From Nocardioides hwasunensis (lineage in GTDB: Bacteria; Actinomycetota; Actinomycetes; Propionibacteriales; Nocardioidaceae), in NCBI RefSeq assembly GCF_014779665.1, contig NZ_JACXYY010000004.1, positions 434,001 to 498,000 of the forward strand: 64,000 nucleotides of DNA, written 5' to 3'. Of this stretch, positions 29,497 through 38,382 are shown piece after piece. The notes beneath the pieces are model-generated. The model worked only from the letters and a program-made list of their open reading frames with translations, made no database searches and was not told the origin of the DNA. How positions within the stretch are numbered: the stretch's first letter is position 1; each line of letters opens with the position of its first letter. Position numbers and translations under genes: made by a program.

Positions 29497-31053
29497 TCAG
29501 CGACTGTACGCCGCCAGCTCCCCTGCCAGGTCGGCATTGGCGCGACCGACCACGAGCGTGCCGTCGCCGGTGTGCTCCAACGACCCGATCTCGGCCTCCT
29601 GGTGGATCCGGTTGACCAGGTCGCCGCGCTCGTAGGGCAGCAGCACGTCGAACTCCACCTGCGGGCGGGGCAGCTCGGACTCGATGGCCGCCAAGGCCGC
29701 CTCGATGCCGTCGCCGGTCTTCGCGCTGACCACCACGCTGTGCGGCTCACGGACGAGCAGCCGACTGATCACGAGCGGGTCGGCGGCGTCGGACTTGTTG
29801 ATCACGATGATCTCGGGGACCTTGTTCGCGCCGATCTCGGCGAGCACCACCCGCACCGCGGCGATCTGGCCCTCGGGGTCGGGGTGCGAGCCGTCGACGA
29901 CGTGGAGCAGCAGGTCGGAGTCGGCGACCTCCTCCAGCGTCGAGCGGAACGCCTCGACCAGGCCGTGCGGGAGGTGGCGCACGAACCCGACGGTGTCGGA
30001 CATCGTGTAGATGCGCCCGTCCGCGGTCGTCGTACGACGCGTGGTGGGGTCGAGCGTCGCGAAGAGCGAGTCCTCCACGAGCACCCCGGCGTCGGTCAGG
30101 CGGTTGAGGAGGGAGGACTTGCCGGCGTTGGTGTAGCCGGCGATGGCCACGCTGGGGATGTGGTTGCGGCGGCGGGACTGACGCTTGACGTCGCGGGTGC
30201 CGCGCATCTCCTTGAGCTCGCGCCGCAGCTTGGCGATCTTGGTGTTGATCCGCCGGCGGTCGGTCTCGATCTTGGTCTCACCGGGGCCACGGCCACCGAT
30301 GCCGTCACCGCCGGCGGCTCGGCCGCCGGCCTGGCGCGACAGGTTGCCGCCCCAGCCGCGCAGGCGCTGCTTCATGTACTGCAGCTGGGCCAGCTCGACC
30401 TGCGCCTGGCCCTCCTTGCTCTTCGCGTGCTGGGCGAAGATGTCGAGGATCAGCGCGGTGCGGTCGACGACCTTGACCTTGATCCTGTCCTCGAGGTTGC
30501 GCAGCTGGCTGGGCGCGAGCTCGCCGTCGCAGATCACCGTGTCGGCGCCGGTGGCCTGCACGATCTCTCGGATCCCCTCGACCTTGCCGCGCCCGATGTA
30601 GGTCGCCGGGTCGGGTGACTGGCGTCGCTGGAAGACGGCCTCGAGCACCTCGGAGCCGGCGGTCTCGGCGAGCAGCGCGAGCTCGGCCATGGAGTTCTCG
30701 GCGTCGGTGACGGTGCCGCCGGTCCACACGCCGACGAGCACGACCTTCTCCAGGCGGAGCTGGCGGTACTCGACCTCGGTGATGTCCTCGAGCTCGGTGC
30801 GCAGGCCCGCCACGCGCCGCAGCGCGTGACGCTCGGCGAGGTCCTGGGCGCCGACCGAGGCCTCCTCGGGATCGGCGTCGTCGTAGTCGGTGTCGTCGGC
30901 GTAGCCGGACTCGAAGTCGTCCGTGTCGTCGTCGAGCGTGTCCTCGAGCAGCTCGTCGTCGAGCTGGATCGTGTCGTCGTCCCAGCCGCGGGTGGCGTCG
31001 AGCGCGTCGCGCAGCGTGAAGTCGGCGGCCGGGGAGTCAGGTGCGTTCGTCAT
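29497..31053 (-). CDS. hflX: GTPase HflX, ribosome-associated
   Basis: A 518-residue GTPase that splits stalled or stress-inactivated ribosomes. The first 70 residues are very acidic (runs of Asp and Glu). The HflX domain includes TYIGRGKVEGIREIV and GWGGNLSRQAGGRAAGGDGIGGRGPGETK. The GTPase motifs are G1 GYTNAGKSS (residues 306-314), G3 DTVGF (353-357) and G4 NKSD (419-422), and a coiled-coil linker (INTKIAKLRRELKEMRG) precedes G1. The length is a little above typical because of the acidic N-terminus. In actinobacteria hflX commonly sits near dapF, miaA and miaB, as here. Confidence 0.95.
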   Translation of the reverse strand: MTNAPDSPAADFTLRDALDATRGWDDDTIQLDDELLEDTLDDDTDDFESGYADDTDYDDADPEEASVGAQDLAERHALRRVAGLRTELEDITEVEYRQLRLEKVVLVGVWTGGTVTDAENSMAELALLAETAGSEVLEAVFQRRQSPDPATYIGRGKVEGIREIVQATGADTVICDGELAPSQLRNLEDRIKVKVVDRTALILDIFAQHAKSKEGQAQVELAQLQYMKQRLRGWGGNLSRQAGGRAAGGDGIGGRGPGETKIETDRRRINTKIAKLRRELKEMRGTRDVKRQSRRRNHIPSVAIAGYTNAGKSSLLNRLTDAGVLVEDSLFATLDPTTRRTTTADGRIYTMSDTVGFVRHLPHGLVEAFRSTLEEVADSDLLLHVVDGSHPDPEGQIAAVRVVLAEIGANKVPEIIVINKSDAADPLVISRLLVREPHSVVVSAKTGDGIEAALAAIESELPRPQVEFDVLLPYERGDLVNRIHQEAEIGSLEHTGDGTLVVGRANADLAGELAAYSR

Positions 31054-31121
31054 ATGCCCACCAGCGTAGGTCGCGCGACCCGACCTGCGCGAACGCTTTG
31101 CCCACGCTCACCCGTCCTGCG

Positions 31122-31994
31122 TCAGGCGCGGTGCTTCCCGGCGGGCGCGACCTGCTCCGAGCCGACGGAGCCCGCGTCGAGGAACTCGTCGCACGCAGCG
31201 CGTACGTCGTGGGGCGTGTGGGCCGGTCCCACGACGACCACCCGCACACCGGCCGCGTGGAGCCGGTGGACCAGCGGGAGCATCGAGGTCATGTCGCCGG
31301 CGATGACGATCTCGTCGATCGCGGCGTCGCGGGCGATGTCGACCGCGTCGATGGCCAGCGCGACCAGCGCCTGGTCGTCGTCGTCGGCGAACTGGTGGAA
31401 GGAGTGCAGTCCCTGGCGGCGCATCCGGCCCACCCATCCGCCGAGGTCGGAGCGGGTCCAGTCGGCGTAGGCCCGGCACACGTTGACCGCGCCGCGCTCG
31501 GCCACCATCGTCAGCAGGCCGGAGGCGATGTCCTCGGTGACCCGGCGCGCGTCGATCAGCACGGCGATGCGCGGGGCGTGCTCGACCTCGTCGGCCGTCG
31601 GGCGGTGCGGGAGCGCGGGGATGCGCGGCGTCGCAGGCTGGAAGGCGCGCGGGCTCGGGGGCGGAGTGGTGGCGATGTTCGCCCGGGTGACGACGACCGG
31701 CACCGGCTCGGCCGGCGACGACTCGGCAGGTGCCGGCCAGGGGGTGGCGGGCCCGGCGGTGACCGCCTCGACCGGCTCGTCGGGCTCGGTCGGCTCAGGC
31801 GCTGGGCGTACGTCGTCCACGCGCGGCGCGACCTGCAGCACGCTGTCGCGACGCAGGCGCTCCTGGTGGCGGCCGACGGACATCCAGCGGCGCACGAGCG
31901 CGGTCAGCTCGCTCTCGCCGCCTGTGCCGGACCCGTCACCTGAATCGTTGTCCAGAGTCGCCCCACGCGACTGCATCATGTCGATCATCCCCAC
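31122..31994 (-). CDS. NYN-domain (PIN-like) predicted ribonuclease
   Basis: A 290-residue protein. Residues 1-135 are a Pro/Thr/Glu-rich, probably disordered region with a short helical patch (ELTALVRRWMSVGRHQERLRRD). The NYN domain starts at about 140: APRIAVLIDARRVTEDIASGLL, then NVCRAYADW, FHQFADDDDQALVALAIDAVDIA and EIVIAGDMTSMLPLVHRLHAAGVRVVVVGP. The Asp residues of VLIDARRV, AIDAVD and AGDMTSM are the expected metal ligands. Such proteins are thought to process RNA. It is 68 bp from the hflX start on the same strand, so a shared RNA or ribosome quality role is possible but not shown. Confidence 0.8.
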   Translation of the reverse strand: MGMIDMMQSRGATLDNDSGDGSGTGGESELTALVRRWMSVGRHQERLRRDSVLQVAPRVDDVRPAPEPTEPDEPVEAVTAGPATPWPAPAESSPAEPVPVVVTRANIATTPPPSPRAFQPATPRIPALPHRPTADEVEHAPRIAVLIDARRVTEDIASGLLTMVAERGAVNVCRAYADWTRSDLGGWVGRMRRQGLHSFHQFADDDDQALVALAIDAVDIARDAAIDEIVIAGDMTSMLPLVHRLHAAGVRVVVVGPAHTPHDVRAACDEFLDAGSVGSEQVAPAGKHRA

Positions 31995-32122
31995 TTCCTG
32001 GCTGATTCCTCAGCACTCCCCAGGATGACCATGCCGCGTTCGTATAGCGAACACGCCGGAATCGGCAGAACTGACCGCGTCGGGCTAGACCACCGCGCGG
32101 CGGTCCATGCGCCGGTCGCGGG

Positions 32123-32899
32123 TCACTTGGGAGGCATCCGGATGCCGCCGTCGACGCGGATGGTCTCGCCGTTCATGTAGGAGTTGGTCAGGCACTCCAC
32201 GACCATGCTGGCCAGCTCGGCGGCCTGGCCGAGGCGCTTGGGGAAGAGCACGTTGGCGCCGAGGTTGGCCTTGAACTCGTCGGGGTCGGGGAACGCGTCG
32301 TAGATCGGGGTGTCGATCAGCCCCGGCGCCACGGTGTTGAGCCGGATGCCGGCGGCGGAGAGGTCGCGCGCGACCGGGAGCGTCATGCCGACCACGCCGC
32401 CCTTGGAGGCGGAGTACGACGCCTGGCCGATCTGGCCGTCGAAGGCGGCGACCGAGGCGAGGTTGACGATCGCGCCGCGCTGGCCGTCGGCGTCGGGCTC
32501 GTTGCGACTCATCACGGTCGCGGCCTGGCGGGTCATGTCGAAGGTGCCGATCAGGTTGATCTCCACGACCTTGCGGAAGGCGTCGAGGTCGTGGGCCTGC
32601 TCGAGGAGCCCGTCGCGGCCGATGGTGCGCTGGGCCCAGCCGATGCCGGCGGAGTTCACGCAGGCGCGCAGCGGCGCGATCTCCGCTGCTGCCTCGACGG
32701 CGCCGGCGACCTGGTCGGTCTTCGTGACGTCGACGGAGGCGAAGACTCCCCCGACCTCCTGGGCGAGGGCCTCGCCCAGCTCGTCGTTGAGGTCGGCGAC
32801 CATGACCACGGCGCCCCTCGCGGCGAGGGCTCGGGCGACCGCGGCACCGATGCCGCTGGCGCCGCCGGTGACGATGGCAGAGGATCCGGTGATGTCCAT
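32123..32899 (-). CDS. Short-chain dehydrogenase/reductase, HSD10/3-hydroxyacyl-CoA dehydrogenase-like
   Basis: A 258-residue SDR starting at ATG 32899. The cofactor motif is TGGASGIGAA (Gly-rich loop at residues 11-20), with Asp in VADLND suggesting NAD+ preference. NSAG and the catalytic Ser-Tyr-Lys of NLASVAAFDGQIGQASYSASKGG are present. The C-terminal PGLIDTPIYDAF, GQAAELASMVVECL and YMNGETIRVDGGIRM match the type-2 3-hydroxyacyl-CoA dehydrogenase (HSD17B10-like) branch. It probably oxidises a hydroxyacyl-CoA or alcohol. It lies 35 bp downstream of dapF on the same strand. Confidence 0.85.
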   Translation of the reverse strand: MDITGSSAIVTGGASGIGAAVARALAARGAVVMVADLNDELGEALAQEVGGVFASVDVTKTDQVAGAVEAAAEIAPLRACVNSAGIGWAQRTIGRDGLLEQAHDLDAFRKVVEINLIGTFDMTRQAATVMSRNEPDADGQRGAIVNLASVAAFDGQIGQASYSASKGGVVGMTLPVARDLSAAGIRLNTVAPGLIDTPIYDAFPDPDEFKANLGANVLFPKRLGQAAELASMVVECLTNSYMNGETIRVDGGIRMPPK

Positions 32900-32934
32900 G
32901 GCCGCGATACTAGGACGTCCGAGCTGTCGGTCGA

Positions 32935-33720
32935 CTACAGGTCGGTGACGCCGTCGGCGACCAGGACCGCAGGGCCGGTCATCAGGATGCGGTCGTCGTC
33001 GGTCCACACGATCGTGAGCGTGCCGCCGAGGACGTCGACGCGGTACGCCGTCCCGCGGGGCGCGCCGTCGGCGAGCGCAGCCGCCACGGCCACCGCGCAG
33101 GCGCCGGTGCCGCAGGAGCGGGTCTCGCCCGCACCCCGCTCGTGCACCCGCATCGCGACGTGGTGCTCACCGCGACGCACGACGAACTCGACGTTGACGC
33201 CGTCGGGGTAGACCGACGGGTCGTGGTCGGGCGCCTCACGCAGGGTGCCGGCGTCGGCGAGGTCGTCGACGAAGGCCACGGCGTGCGGGTTGCCCATCGA
33301 CACGTGCTGCGCGGCCCAGCTGCGTCCGTCGACCGACACCGTGGTCTCGCCCAGCACCACTGGCGTACCCATGTCGGCGGTGAGCTCGTCGCCGGCCAGG
33401 TCGAGCACCTTGACGCCGTCGCGGGTCTCGATCCGCATCGGGAACGGCTCGCCCTGGTGGTCGTGGAGGTAGCGAGCGAAGACCCGGACGCCGTTGCCGC
33501 ACATCTCGCTGACCGAGCCGTCGGCGTTGCGGTAGTCCATGAACCAGCCCTCGGCCCGCCGGACCGCGCGCAGCACGCCGTCGGCGCCCAGGCCCGCTCT
33601 TCGGTCGCACAGCGCCCGCACCCGCTCGGTGGAGAGGTCGCCGTGAACCGTGCCGTCGGGGTCGGGCAGGACCACGAAGTCGTTCTCGGTGCCGTGGCCC
33701 TTGAGGAAGGGGTAGCTCAC
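32935..33720 (-). CDS. dapF: Diaminopimelate epimerase
   Basis: A 261-residue enzyme converting LL- to meso-diaminopimelate for lysine and peptidoglycan synthesis. The two catalytic cysteines are Cys74 in EMCGNGVRVFARYL and Cys203 in RSCGTGACAVAVAA. Substrate-binding segments FLKGHGTENDFVVL and MGNPHAVAFVDD are present. The length is slightly shorter than many DapF. It follows gamma-glutamyltransferase by 25 bp on the same strand, with the SDR gene downstream. The hflX-dapF-miaA neighbourhood is conserved in actinobacteria. Confidence 0.95.
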   Translation of the reverse strand: MSYPFLKGHGTENDFVVLPDPDGTVHGDLSTERVRALCDRRAGLGADGVLRAVRRAEGWFMDYRNADGSVSEMCGNGVRVFARYLHDHQGEPFPMRIETRDGVKVLDLAGDELTADMGTPVVLGETTVSVDGRSWAAQHVSMGNPHAVAFVDDLADAGTLREAPDHDPSVYPDGVNVEFVVRRGEHHVAMRVHERGAGETRSCGTGACAVAVAAALADGAPRGTAYRVDVLGGTLTIVWTDDDRILMTGPAVLVADGVTDL

Positions 33721-33745
33721 GCGTCCCAGTGTGTCAGGCAGGGGA

Positions 33746-35596
33746 CTACTTCTTGTCGACCACCGCGGCCGACCCCTTGCCCCGGCGGCTGGGCTCGGCC
33801 ACCGCGGTCAGCAGCTTGTTGGGACCGAACTCGATCGCTGTCGCGGCGCCGATCTCCGCGGCGCTGGTGAACGCGTCGCCGGCCGGCGCGAGGGTGTGGC
33901 CCAGCGCGGTGAGGGCGACGCCGTAGGCGTCGATGAAGGCCGGCTCCGCCGACACGCTCGCGGTGTTGCGCTGCGAGGCGCGCGGGGCGGCGATGGCCTC
34001 CTCGATGGTCATGCCGAGGTCGATCCGGTTGACCAGCATCTGCAGCACGGTCGTGATGATCGTGGAGCCACCGGGCGAGCCGAGCGCGAGGAACGGCTTG
34101 CCGTCCTTGAGCACGATCGTCGGCGACATGGAGCTGCGCGGGCGCTTGCCCGGCTGGATGCGATTCGGGTCGGCGGCGTCGTACACGGTCGAGAAGTCGG
34201 TCAGCTCGTTGTTGAGCAGGAAGCCGTGGCCGGGCACGGTGATGCCCGAACCACCGGTCTGCTCGATCGTGAGGGTGTACTCGACGACGTTGCCCCACTT
34301 GTCGGCGACGGTGAGGTTGGTGGTCGAGATGTTCTCGGTGTCGGGGTCGGTGACGCCCTGCTCCTTCGTCGGGCTGCACACGCCGTCGTACGACGTCACG
34401 TCACCGGCGGCGACCGGCTTCGCGGCCGCCGCGTCGGGGTTGAGCGAGCAGGCGCGCTCGGCCGCGAACTTCTTGTCCAGCAGTCGCTTGACCGGCACGT
34501 CGACGAACGCCGGGTCGCCGACGTAGGTGCCGCGGTCGGCGAACGCCAGCGCGCTGGCCTCGAGGTAGTGGTGCAGCGCCTGCGGCACGGTCATCGCCGA
34601 CAGGTCGTAGCGCTCGAGGATGTTGAGCGCCTCGCCGATCGTGGTGCCGCCCGACGACGACGGCGCCATGCCGTAGACGTCGTGACCGCGGTAGGTCGAC
34701 CTCGTCGCCTTCTGCGAGCGCACCTTGTAGTCGCGCAGGTCGCGCGGCGTGAGGTAGCCCTTCGGCACCGGGAGCTTGGTCTTCTTCGTGGTGCGCGGCT
34801 TGCGGACCACGTCGGCCATCAACCGGGCGAGCGGCCCGCGGTAGAAGGCGCGGGTGCCCTTCTGCGCGATCAGGTCGTAGGTGTCGGCGAGCTCGGGGTT
34901 GCGGAAGATCGAGCCGACCTTCGGGGCGTCGCCCTTGGGCAGGAACAGCTTCTTGGTGTCCTTGAACGCCATGAAGCGCTGCACGTTGTCGAGCGTCTGC
35001 TGGCGGAAGGTCTCGTCGACCTTGAAGCCGCGTCGGGCGACCTTGGTGGCCGGCGCGAGCGCCTCGCCCAGGGACAGCGTGCCCCAGTTGCCCAGCGCCT
35101 TGTCCCAGGTCGCGAGCGTCCCGGGGGTGCCGACGCTGACGCCGCTGGTCACCAGCTCGGGCGTGAAGTTGTAGGGCGCGCCGGTGGCCGGGTCGATGAA
35201 CGCGTCCTGCGGCATCCTGCGCGGCGCGGTCTCGCGACCGTCGATCGTGCGGACCTTGCCGGTCTTGGCGTTGTAGTAGACGAAGTAGCCACCACCGCCG
35301 ATGCCGGCGCTGTAGGGCTCGGTCACGCCCAGCGTGGCGGCCGCGGCGACCGCGGCGTCGACGGCGTTGCCGCCGGCCTTGAGGACCTTGAGCCCGGCCG
35401 CCGTGGCCTCGGGGTCGACGGTGGTGACGGCGCCACCCTTGCCGATCGCGGTGGGCTTCTTGGCGGTCGGCCTGAGGTCGACGCCACTCGGCGCCGGAGC
35501 CCCCTGGGCGAGAGGGGTGGCGGCCACGAGGCCGGCCAGGACGCCGGTCACGGTGACAGCGGCGAGGGACGTGCGCAGGTGCGTGCGAGAGAGCAT
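33746..35596 (-). CDS. ggt: Gamma-glutamyltransferase (GGT), exported
   Basis: A 616-residue secreted Ntn hydrolase. ATG 35596 is chosen because GGAGG precedes it by 7 nt, and it opens into a signal peptide (TSLAAVTVTGVLAGLVAATPLA). Family motifs are DAAVAAAATLGVTEPYSAGIGGGGYF, RETAPRRM, TPGTLATWDKAL and APSSSGGTTIGEAL. The autocatalytic cleavage site gives a small subunit starting at the Thr of STTNLTVADKWGN, a variant of the usual TTHxxV. Later come RPRSSMSPTIV and GSPGGSTIITTV. It cleaves gamma-glutamyl compounds such as glutathione-like molecules outside the cytoplasm. The Asn in place of His after the Thr is unusual and might alter activity. Confidence 0.9.
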   Translation of the reverse strand: MLSRTHLRTSLAAVTVTGVLAGLVAATPLAQGAPAPSGVDLRPTAKKPTAIGKGGAVTTVDPEATAAGLKVLKAGGNAVDAAVAAAATLGVTEPYSAGIGGGGYFVYYNAKTGKVRTIDGRETAPRRMPQDAFIDPATGAPYNFTPELVTSGVSVGTPGTLATWDKALGNWGTLSLGEALAPATKVARRGFKVDETFRQQTLDNVQRFMAFKDTKKLFLPKGDAPKVGSIFRNPELADTYDLIAQKGTRAFYRGPLARLMADVVRKPRTTKKTKLPVPKGYLTPRDLRDYKVRSQKATRSTYRGHDVYGMAPSSSGGTTIGEALNILERYDLSAMTVPQALHHYLEASALAFADRGTYVGDPAFVDVPVKRLLDKKFAAERACSLNPDAAAAKPVAAGDVTSYDGVCSPTKEQGVTDPDTENISTTNLTVADKWGNVVEYTLTIEQTGGSGITVPGHGFLLNNELTDFSTVYDAADPNRIQPGKRPRSSMSPTIVLKDGKPFLALGSPGGSTIITTVLQMLVNRIDLGMTIEEAIAAPRASQRNTASVSAEPAFIDAYGVALTALGHTLAPAGDAFTSAAEIGAATAIEFGPNKLLTAVAEPSRRGKGSAAVVDKK

Positions 35597-35666
35597 GGGG
35601 GCCTCCGAGAGCGATGGTCCGCCCACCCTGCCGCGAACCGGCCCCGCTGTCCATGACCGCCGCGCG

Positions 35667-36185
35667 TCAGCGCACCACCGTGTAGCGACCGCACATGAAG
35701 TCGCGGTTGCGCGCGACCTCCTCGAGCCTCAGCTCGACGTGGCGCGGAAGCACCGGAGCGCCGCTGCCGATCGTGACCGGGGCGTACTGCACCCACACCT
35801 CGTCCAGCAGCCCGGCGTCGTGGAACTGGCCGACCAGCTCTCCCCCGCCCACGATCCAGATGTCCTTGCCGTCCGCGACCTCGGTGATCTCGGCATGCAC
35901 CCGGCCTACGTCGTCGCGGTCGAAGCGGACGTTGGCGGGCGCGTCGGGGAAGGTGCGGTGCGTCATCACCCAGGTCGGGAGCGGACCCCACGGCTCCTCG
36001 TCGTGGTCGAGGATCCACTGCCAGGTGGTCGCGCCCATGACGCAGGCGCCGAGCCGCTCGCGGAACACGGGATAGGCCATCGGGCCCTCCATGTCGAGGT
36101 CGCGGGAGGTCAGCCAGTCGAGGGAGTGGTCGTCGGTCGCGATGAAGCCGTCGAGGGTGGAGCCGGTGTAGTAGAGCGTCGCCAT
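35667..36185 (-). CDS. Dihydrofolate reductase family (RibD C-terminal-like) protein
   Basis: A 172-residue protein starting MATLYYTGSTLDGFIA. It has the DHFR/RibD_C pattern: N-terminal strand with LDGFIA, MGATTWQWILDHDE, PTWVMTHR, then DIWIVGGGELVGQFHDAGLLDEVWV, in which GGGELV is the NADPH-binding turn. YAPVTIGSGAPVLP matches the last conserved block. Such proteins reduce small substrates with NADPH; the substrate is unknown. True folate reductases differ in the catalytic region, so this is not called folA. It lies between ggt and miaA on the same strand. Confidence 0.85.
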   Translation of the reverse strand: MATLYYTGSTLDGFIATDDHSLDWLTSRDLDMEGPMAYPVFRERLGACVMGATTWQWILDHDEEPWGPLPTWVMTHRTFPDAPANVRFDRDDVGRVHAEITEVADGKDIWIVGGGELVGQFHDAGLLDEVWVQYAPVTIGSGAPVLPRHVELRLEEVARNRDFMCGRYTVVR

Positions 36186-36234
36186 GCCGTCAGCCTCGCA
36201 CCGCACCGTGGTCGGCCGCTTGACCGAAATTGCC

Positions 36235-37167
36235 CTACCTCGGCGCCAGGGCCTCGATCGCGGCGACCGCCCGTTCGACGCGGTCGGGGTCGTCGTGGGC
36301 CACCCACACGATGCGGGGATCCTTGCGGAACCAGGAGTCCTGCCGTCGGGCGAAGCGGCGCGTGGCCGTCTTGGTCTGCTCGATCGCCTCGGCCAGCGAG
36401 CGGTCACCGGCGAGGAAGCCCATCACCTCGCGGTAGCCGATGGCGTGCCCGGCCGTACGCCCGTCGGCGAGCCCGGACCGCAGCAGCGCCTCGACCTCCT
36501 CGACGAGGCCACCGGCGAACATGTCCTCGACCCGCTGCTCGATGCGGGCGTCGAGTGTCGGCCGGTCGATGTCGACGCCGACCTGCACGGTCAGCGAGTC
36601 GGCGTACTCCAGCCGCGGGAGGCTGGCGCTGTAGGGCCGGCCGGTGAGGGCGACCACCTCCAGCGCGCGGACGACCCGGCGGCCGTTGTCGGGCACGATC
36701 GATCGCGCCGCCTCGGGATCGACGCCCCGGAGGCGCTCGTGGAGGGCGTGGGCGCCGACCCGGTCCAGCTCGGCCTCCAGCTCGCGTCGCAGCGACTCGT
36801 CGGTGCCGGGGAACTCGAAGCGGTCCACGATGGCGCGGGTGTAGAGCGCGGAGCCACCGACGAGGACCGGGGTCGCGTCGCGGTCGCGGATGTCGGCGAC
36901 CGCCTCGCGCGCCCACCGCTGGAAGAGGGCGACCGTCGCGGGCTCGGTGACCTCCATCAGGTCGAGCAGGTGGTGCGGGATGCCGCGACGACCATCAGGC
37001 GGGAGCTTGGCGGTGCCGACGTCCATGCCGCGGTAGACCTGCATCGCGTCGGTGTTGACCACCTCTCCGCCCAGCCGCTCGGCGAGGTCGAGGCTGAGCC
37101 CGGTCTTGCCCGACGCGGTGGCGCCGACGAGGGCGACGATCGGCTGCGGCATGTCGCCATTGTCCAT
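36235..37167 (-). CDS. miaA: tRNA dimethylallyltransferase
   Basis: A 310-residue enzyme that adds a dimethylallyl group to A37 of tRNAs reading codons that start with U. The P-loop is GATASGKT (residues 15-22). NTDAMQVYRGMDVGTAKL, HHLLDLMEV and VLVGGSALYTRAIVD are the substrate-binding motifs. HAIGYREVMGFLAG and TKTATRRFARRQDSWFR bind tRNA. ATG 37167 is used; an ATG at 37152 (MPQPIVALVG) is equally plausible. MiaB at 39.5-41.0 kb acts next on the same nucleotide (methylthiolation), so the pathway is complete in this window. Confidence 0.95.
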   Translation of the reverse strand: MDNGDMPQPIVALVGATASGKTGLSLDLAERLGGEVVNTDAMQVYRGMDVGTAKLPPDGRRGIPHHLLDLMEVTEPATVALFQRWAREAVADIRDRDATPVLVGGSALYTRAIVDRFEFPGTDESLRRELEAELDRVGAHALHERLRGVDPEAARSIVPDNGRRVVRALEVVALTGRPYSASLPRLEYADSLTVQVGVDIDRPTLDARIEQRVEDMFAGGLVEEVEALLRSGLADGRTAGHAIGYREVMGFLAGDRSLAEAIEQTKTATRRFARRQDSWFRKDPRIVWVAHDDPDRVERAVAAIEALAPR

Positions 37168-37241
37168 GCGGGACTAGGATTTCGACTCGCCGGAGTCACC
37201 GCCCCGTGGGGGCGGACCGGTTCGGTTCGGAGGAGGAGCTC

Positions 37242-37469
37242 ATGTCGTTCCTGGACAAGGCCAAGGACAAGCTGACCAAGGCGGTCGACGACCACGGCGA
37301 CAAGATCGCCGAGGGCATCGACAAGGCCGGCGCTTTCGCCAACGAGAAGACCGGCGGCAAGCACGCCGACAAGATCGACCAGGCCACGGGCAAGGCGCGC
37401 GACGCGCTCGACAAGCTCGACGGCAAGGACGACGACATCCCGCCGGCACCGCCGACCCACCAGGCGTGA
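37242..37469 (+). CDS. MT0933-type small antitoxin-like protein
   Basis: A 75-residue Lys/Asp/Ala-rich helical protein starting MSFLDKAKDKLTKAVDDHGD at ATG 37242, with GGAGGAGGAG upstream. The repeated Asp-Lys-Ala helical pattern (KIDQATGKARDALDKLDG) matches the MT0933/Rv0909 antitoxin family of actinobacteria. No toxin gene is next to it; the following gene, which overlaps it by 4 nt (GTGA), is a NUDIX hydrolase. The antitoxin name is by family only, and a stress or DNA-binding role is equally possible. Confidence 0.75.
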   Translation: MSFLDKAKDKLTKAVDDHGDKIAEGIDKAGAFANEKTGGKHADKIDQATGKARDALDKLDGKDDDIPPAPPTHQA

Positions 37470-37936
37470 CGGCTCCGCACTTCGCCCTCGTCCCGGCCTC
37501 CTACGTCTACCTGCTGCGGGGGTCCGGGACGAGGACCGAGGTGCTGCTCCAGCGACGCGGCGACGTCCCCTACATGGCGGGGCACTGGGCCGCCGCGGCT
37601 GCCGGGCACGTCGAGCCCGGCGAGACGGCGTACGACGCCGCGCGCCGCGAGGCCGTCGAGGAGCTCGCGATCGGCGACCTCGACCTGGAGCTCGCGTTCA
37701 CCATGCAGCGCAGCCAGTTCGGGCCGGCCGTCGAGGAGCGGGTCGACTTCTTCTTCACCGCACGCTCGTGGAGTGGCACGCCGACGATCGTCGAGACCAC
37801 CAAGGCGACCGACCTGGGCTGGTTCGCGCTCTCCGGGCTGCCGACGCCGATGGTGCCGCACGAGGCGTACGCGCTGTCCGAGCTCACGTCGGGCGCCCGC
37901 TACCTCACGTTCGGGTGGCCGCCGGGGTCCTCCTGA
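37466..37936 (+). CDS. NUDIX hydrolase
   Basis: A 156-residue protein starting at GTG 37466, which overlaps the previous stop. The Nudix box is GHVEPGETAYDAARREAVEEL (about residues 48-68), with the REAVEEL metal-binding glutamates intact. Strands VYLLRGSGTRTEVLLQRRGDVPYMAGHW precede it. Members hydrolyse nucleoside diphosphates linked to another moiety, such as damaged nucleotides, ADP-ribose or coenzymes; the substrate here is not clear. It is translationally coupled to the small antitoxin-like gene. Confidence 0.88.
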   Translation: MTAPHFALVPASYVYLLRGSGTRTEVLLQRRGDVPYMAGHWAAAAAGHVEPGETAYDAARREAVEELAIGDLDLELAFTMQRSQFGPAVEERVDFFFTARSWSGTPTIVETTKATDLGWFALSGLPTPMVPHEAYALSELTSGARYLTFGWPPGSS

Positions 37937-37993
37937 GCCACGGACCGCCCCGCGGGGGTGGTCAGGCTTGGCCCGGCACGTCAGGATCGGACG

Positions 37994-38284
37994 ATGAGCG
38001 ACGAGAAGCTCGGCCCGATCCCGGAGCCGACGACCGAGGACCCGCAGCTGCTGCCCGGCGGTGTCGACGCGGACGCCCTGCACACCGACGAGGCCGACAA
38101 CGGCCTGGCCCGGGACCTCGATCCCGACTCCAACCCGGCCGTGGACGACGTCCTGCCCGACGAGGTCTCCGAGGCCGACGACAAGCAGCAGGAGCCCGAC
38201 GGCTCGGACGACGAGGAGTCCGACACCACCGACCAGTCGTCCGGCCAGGAGGCCGAGGACGGGTCGCCCGAGCCGCCCGCCTGA
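37994..38284 (+). CDS. Small acidic disordered protein, unknown
   Basis: A 96-residue protein starting MSDEKLGPIPEPTTEDP at ATG 37994. More than a quarter of residues are Asp or Glu (runs such as DDEESDTTDQ), with Pro, Ser and Gln making up much of the rest, so it is probably disordered. No domain was recognised. It stands downstream of the NUDIX gene by 57 bp. The conserved downstream element starts 12 bp after its stop. Confidence 0.6.
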   Translation: MSDEKLGPIPEPTTEDPQLLPGGVDADALHTDEADNGLARDLDPDSNPAVDDVLPDEVSEADDKQQEPDGSDDEESDTTDQSSGQEAEDGSPEPPA

Positions 38285-38296
38285 CCGGACGCCCCA

Positions 38297-38381
38297 CGGC
38301 TGGAGTCACCGGATATCCGGCGACTCCAGCGGGATCGTGGAACTCCTGAGTCATCAGAGGGAACGCGGATTCCACGATCCC
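38297..38381 (+). repeat. Downstream element: palindromic head plus hairpin, copy A
   Basis: The head, CGGCTGGAGTCACCGG then ATATCCGGCGACTC (38297-38326), is followed by a perfect 12-bp stem, GGGATCGTGGAA (38331-38342) with TTCCACGATCCC (38370-38381), around a 27-nt loop. It starts 12 bp after the upstream plus-strand stop and ends 1 bp before the convergent gene's stop. It aligns without gaps over 85 bp to the reverse complement of 39414-39498. Confidence 0.75.
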
Positions 38382-38382
38382 G

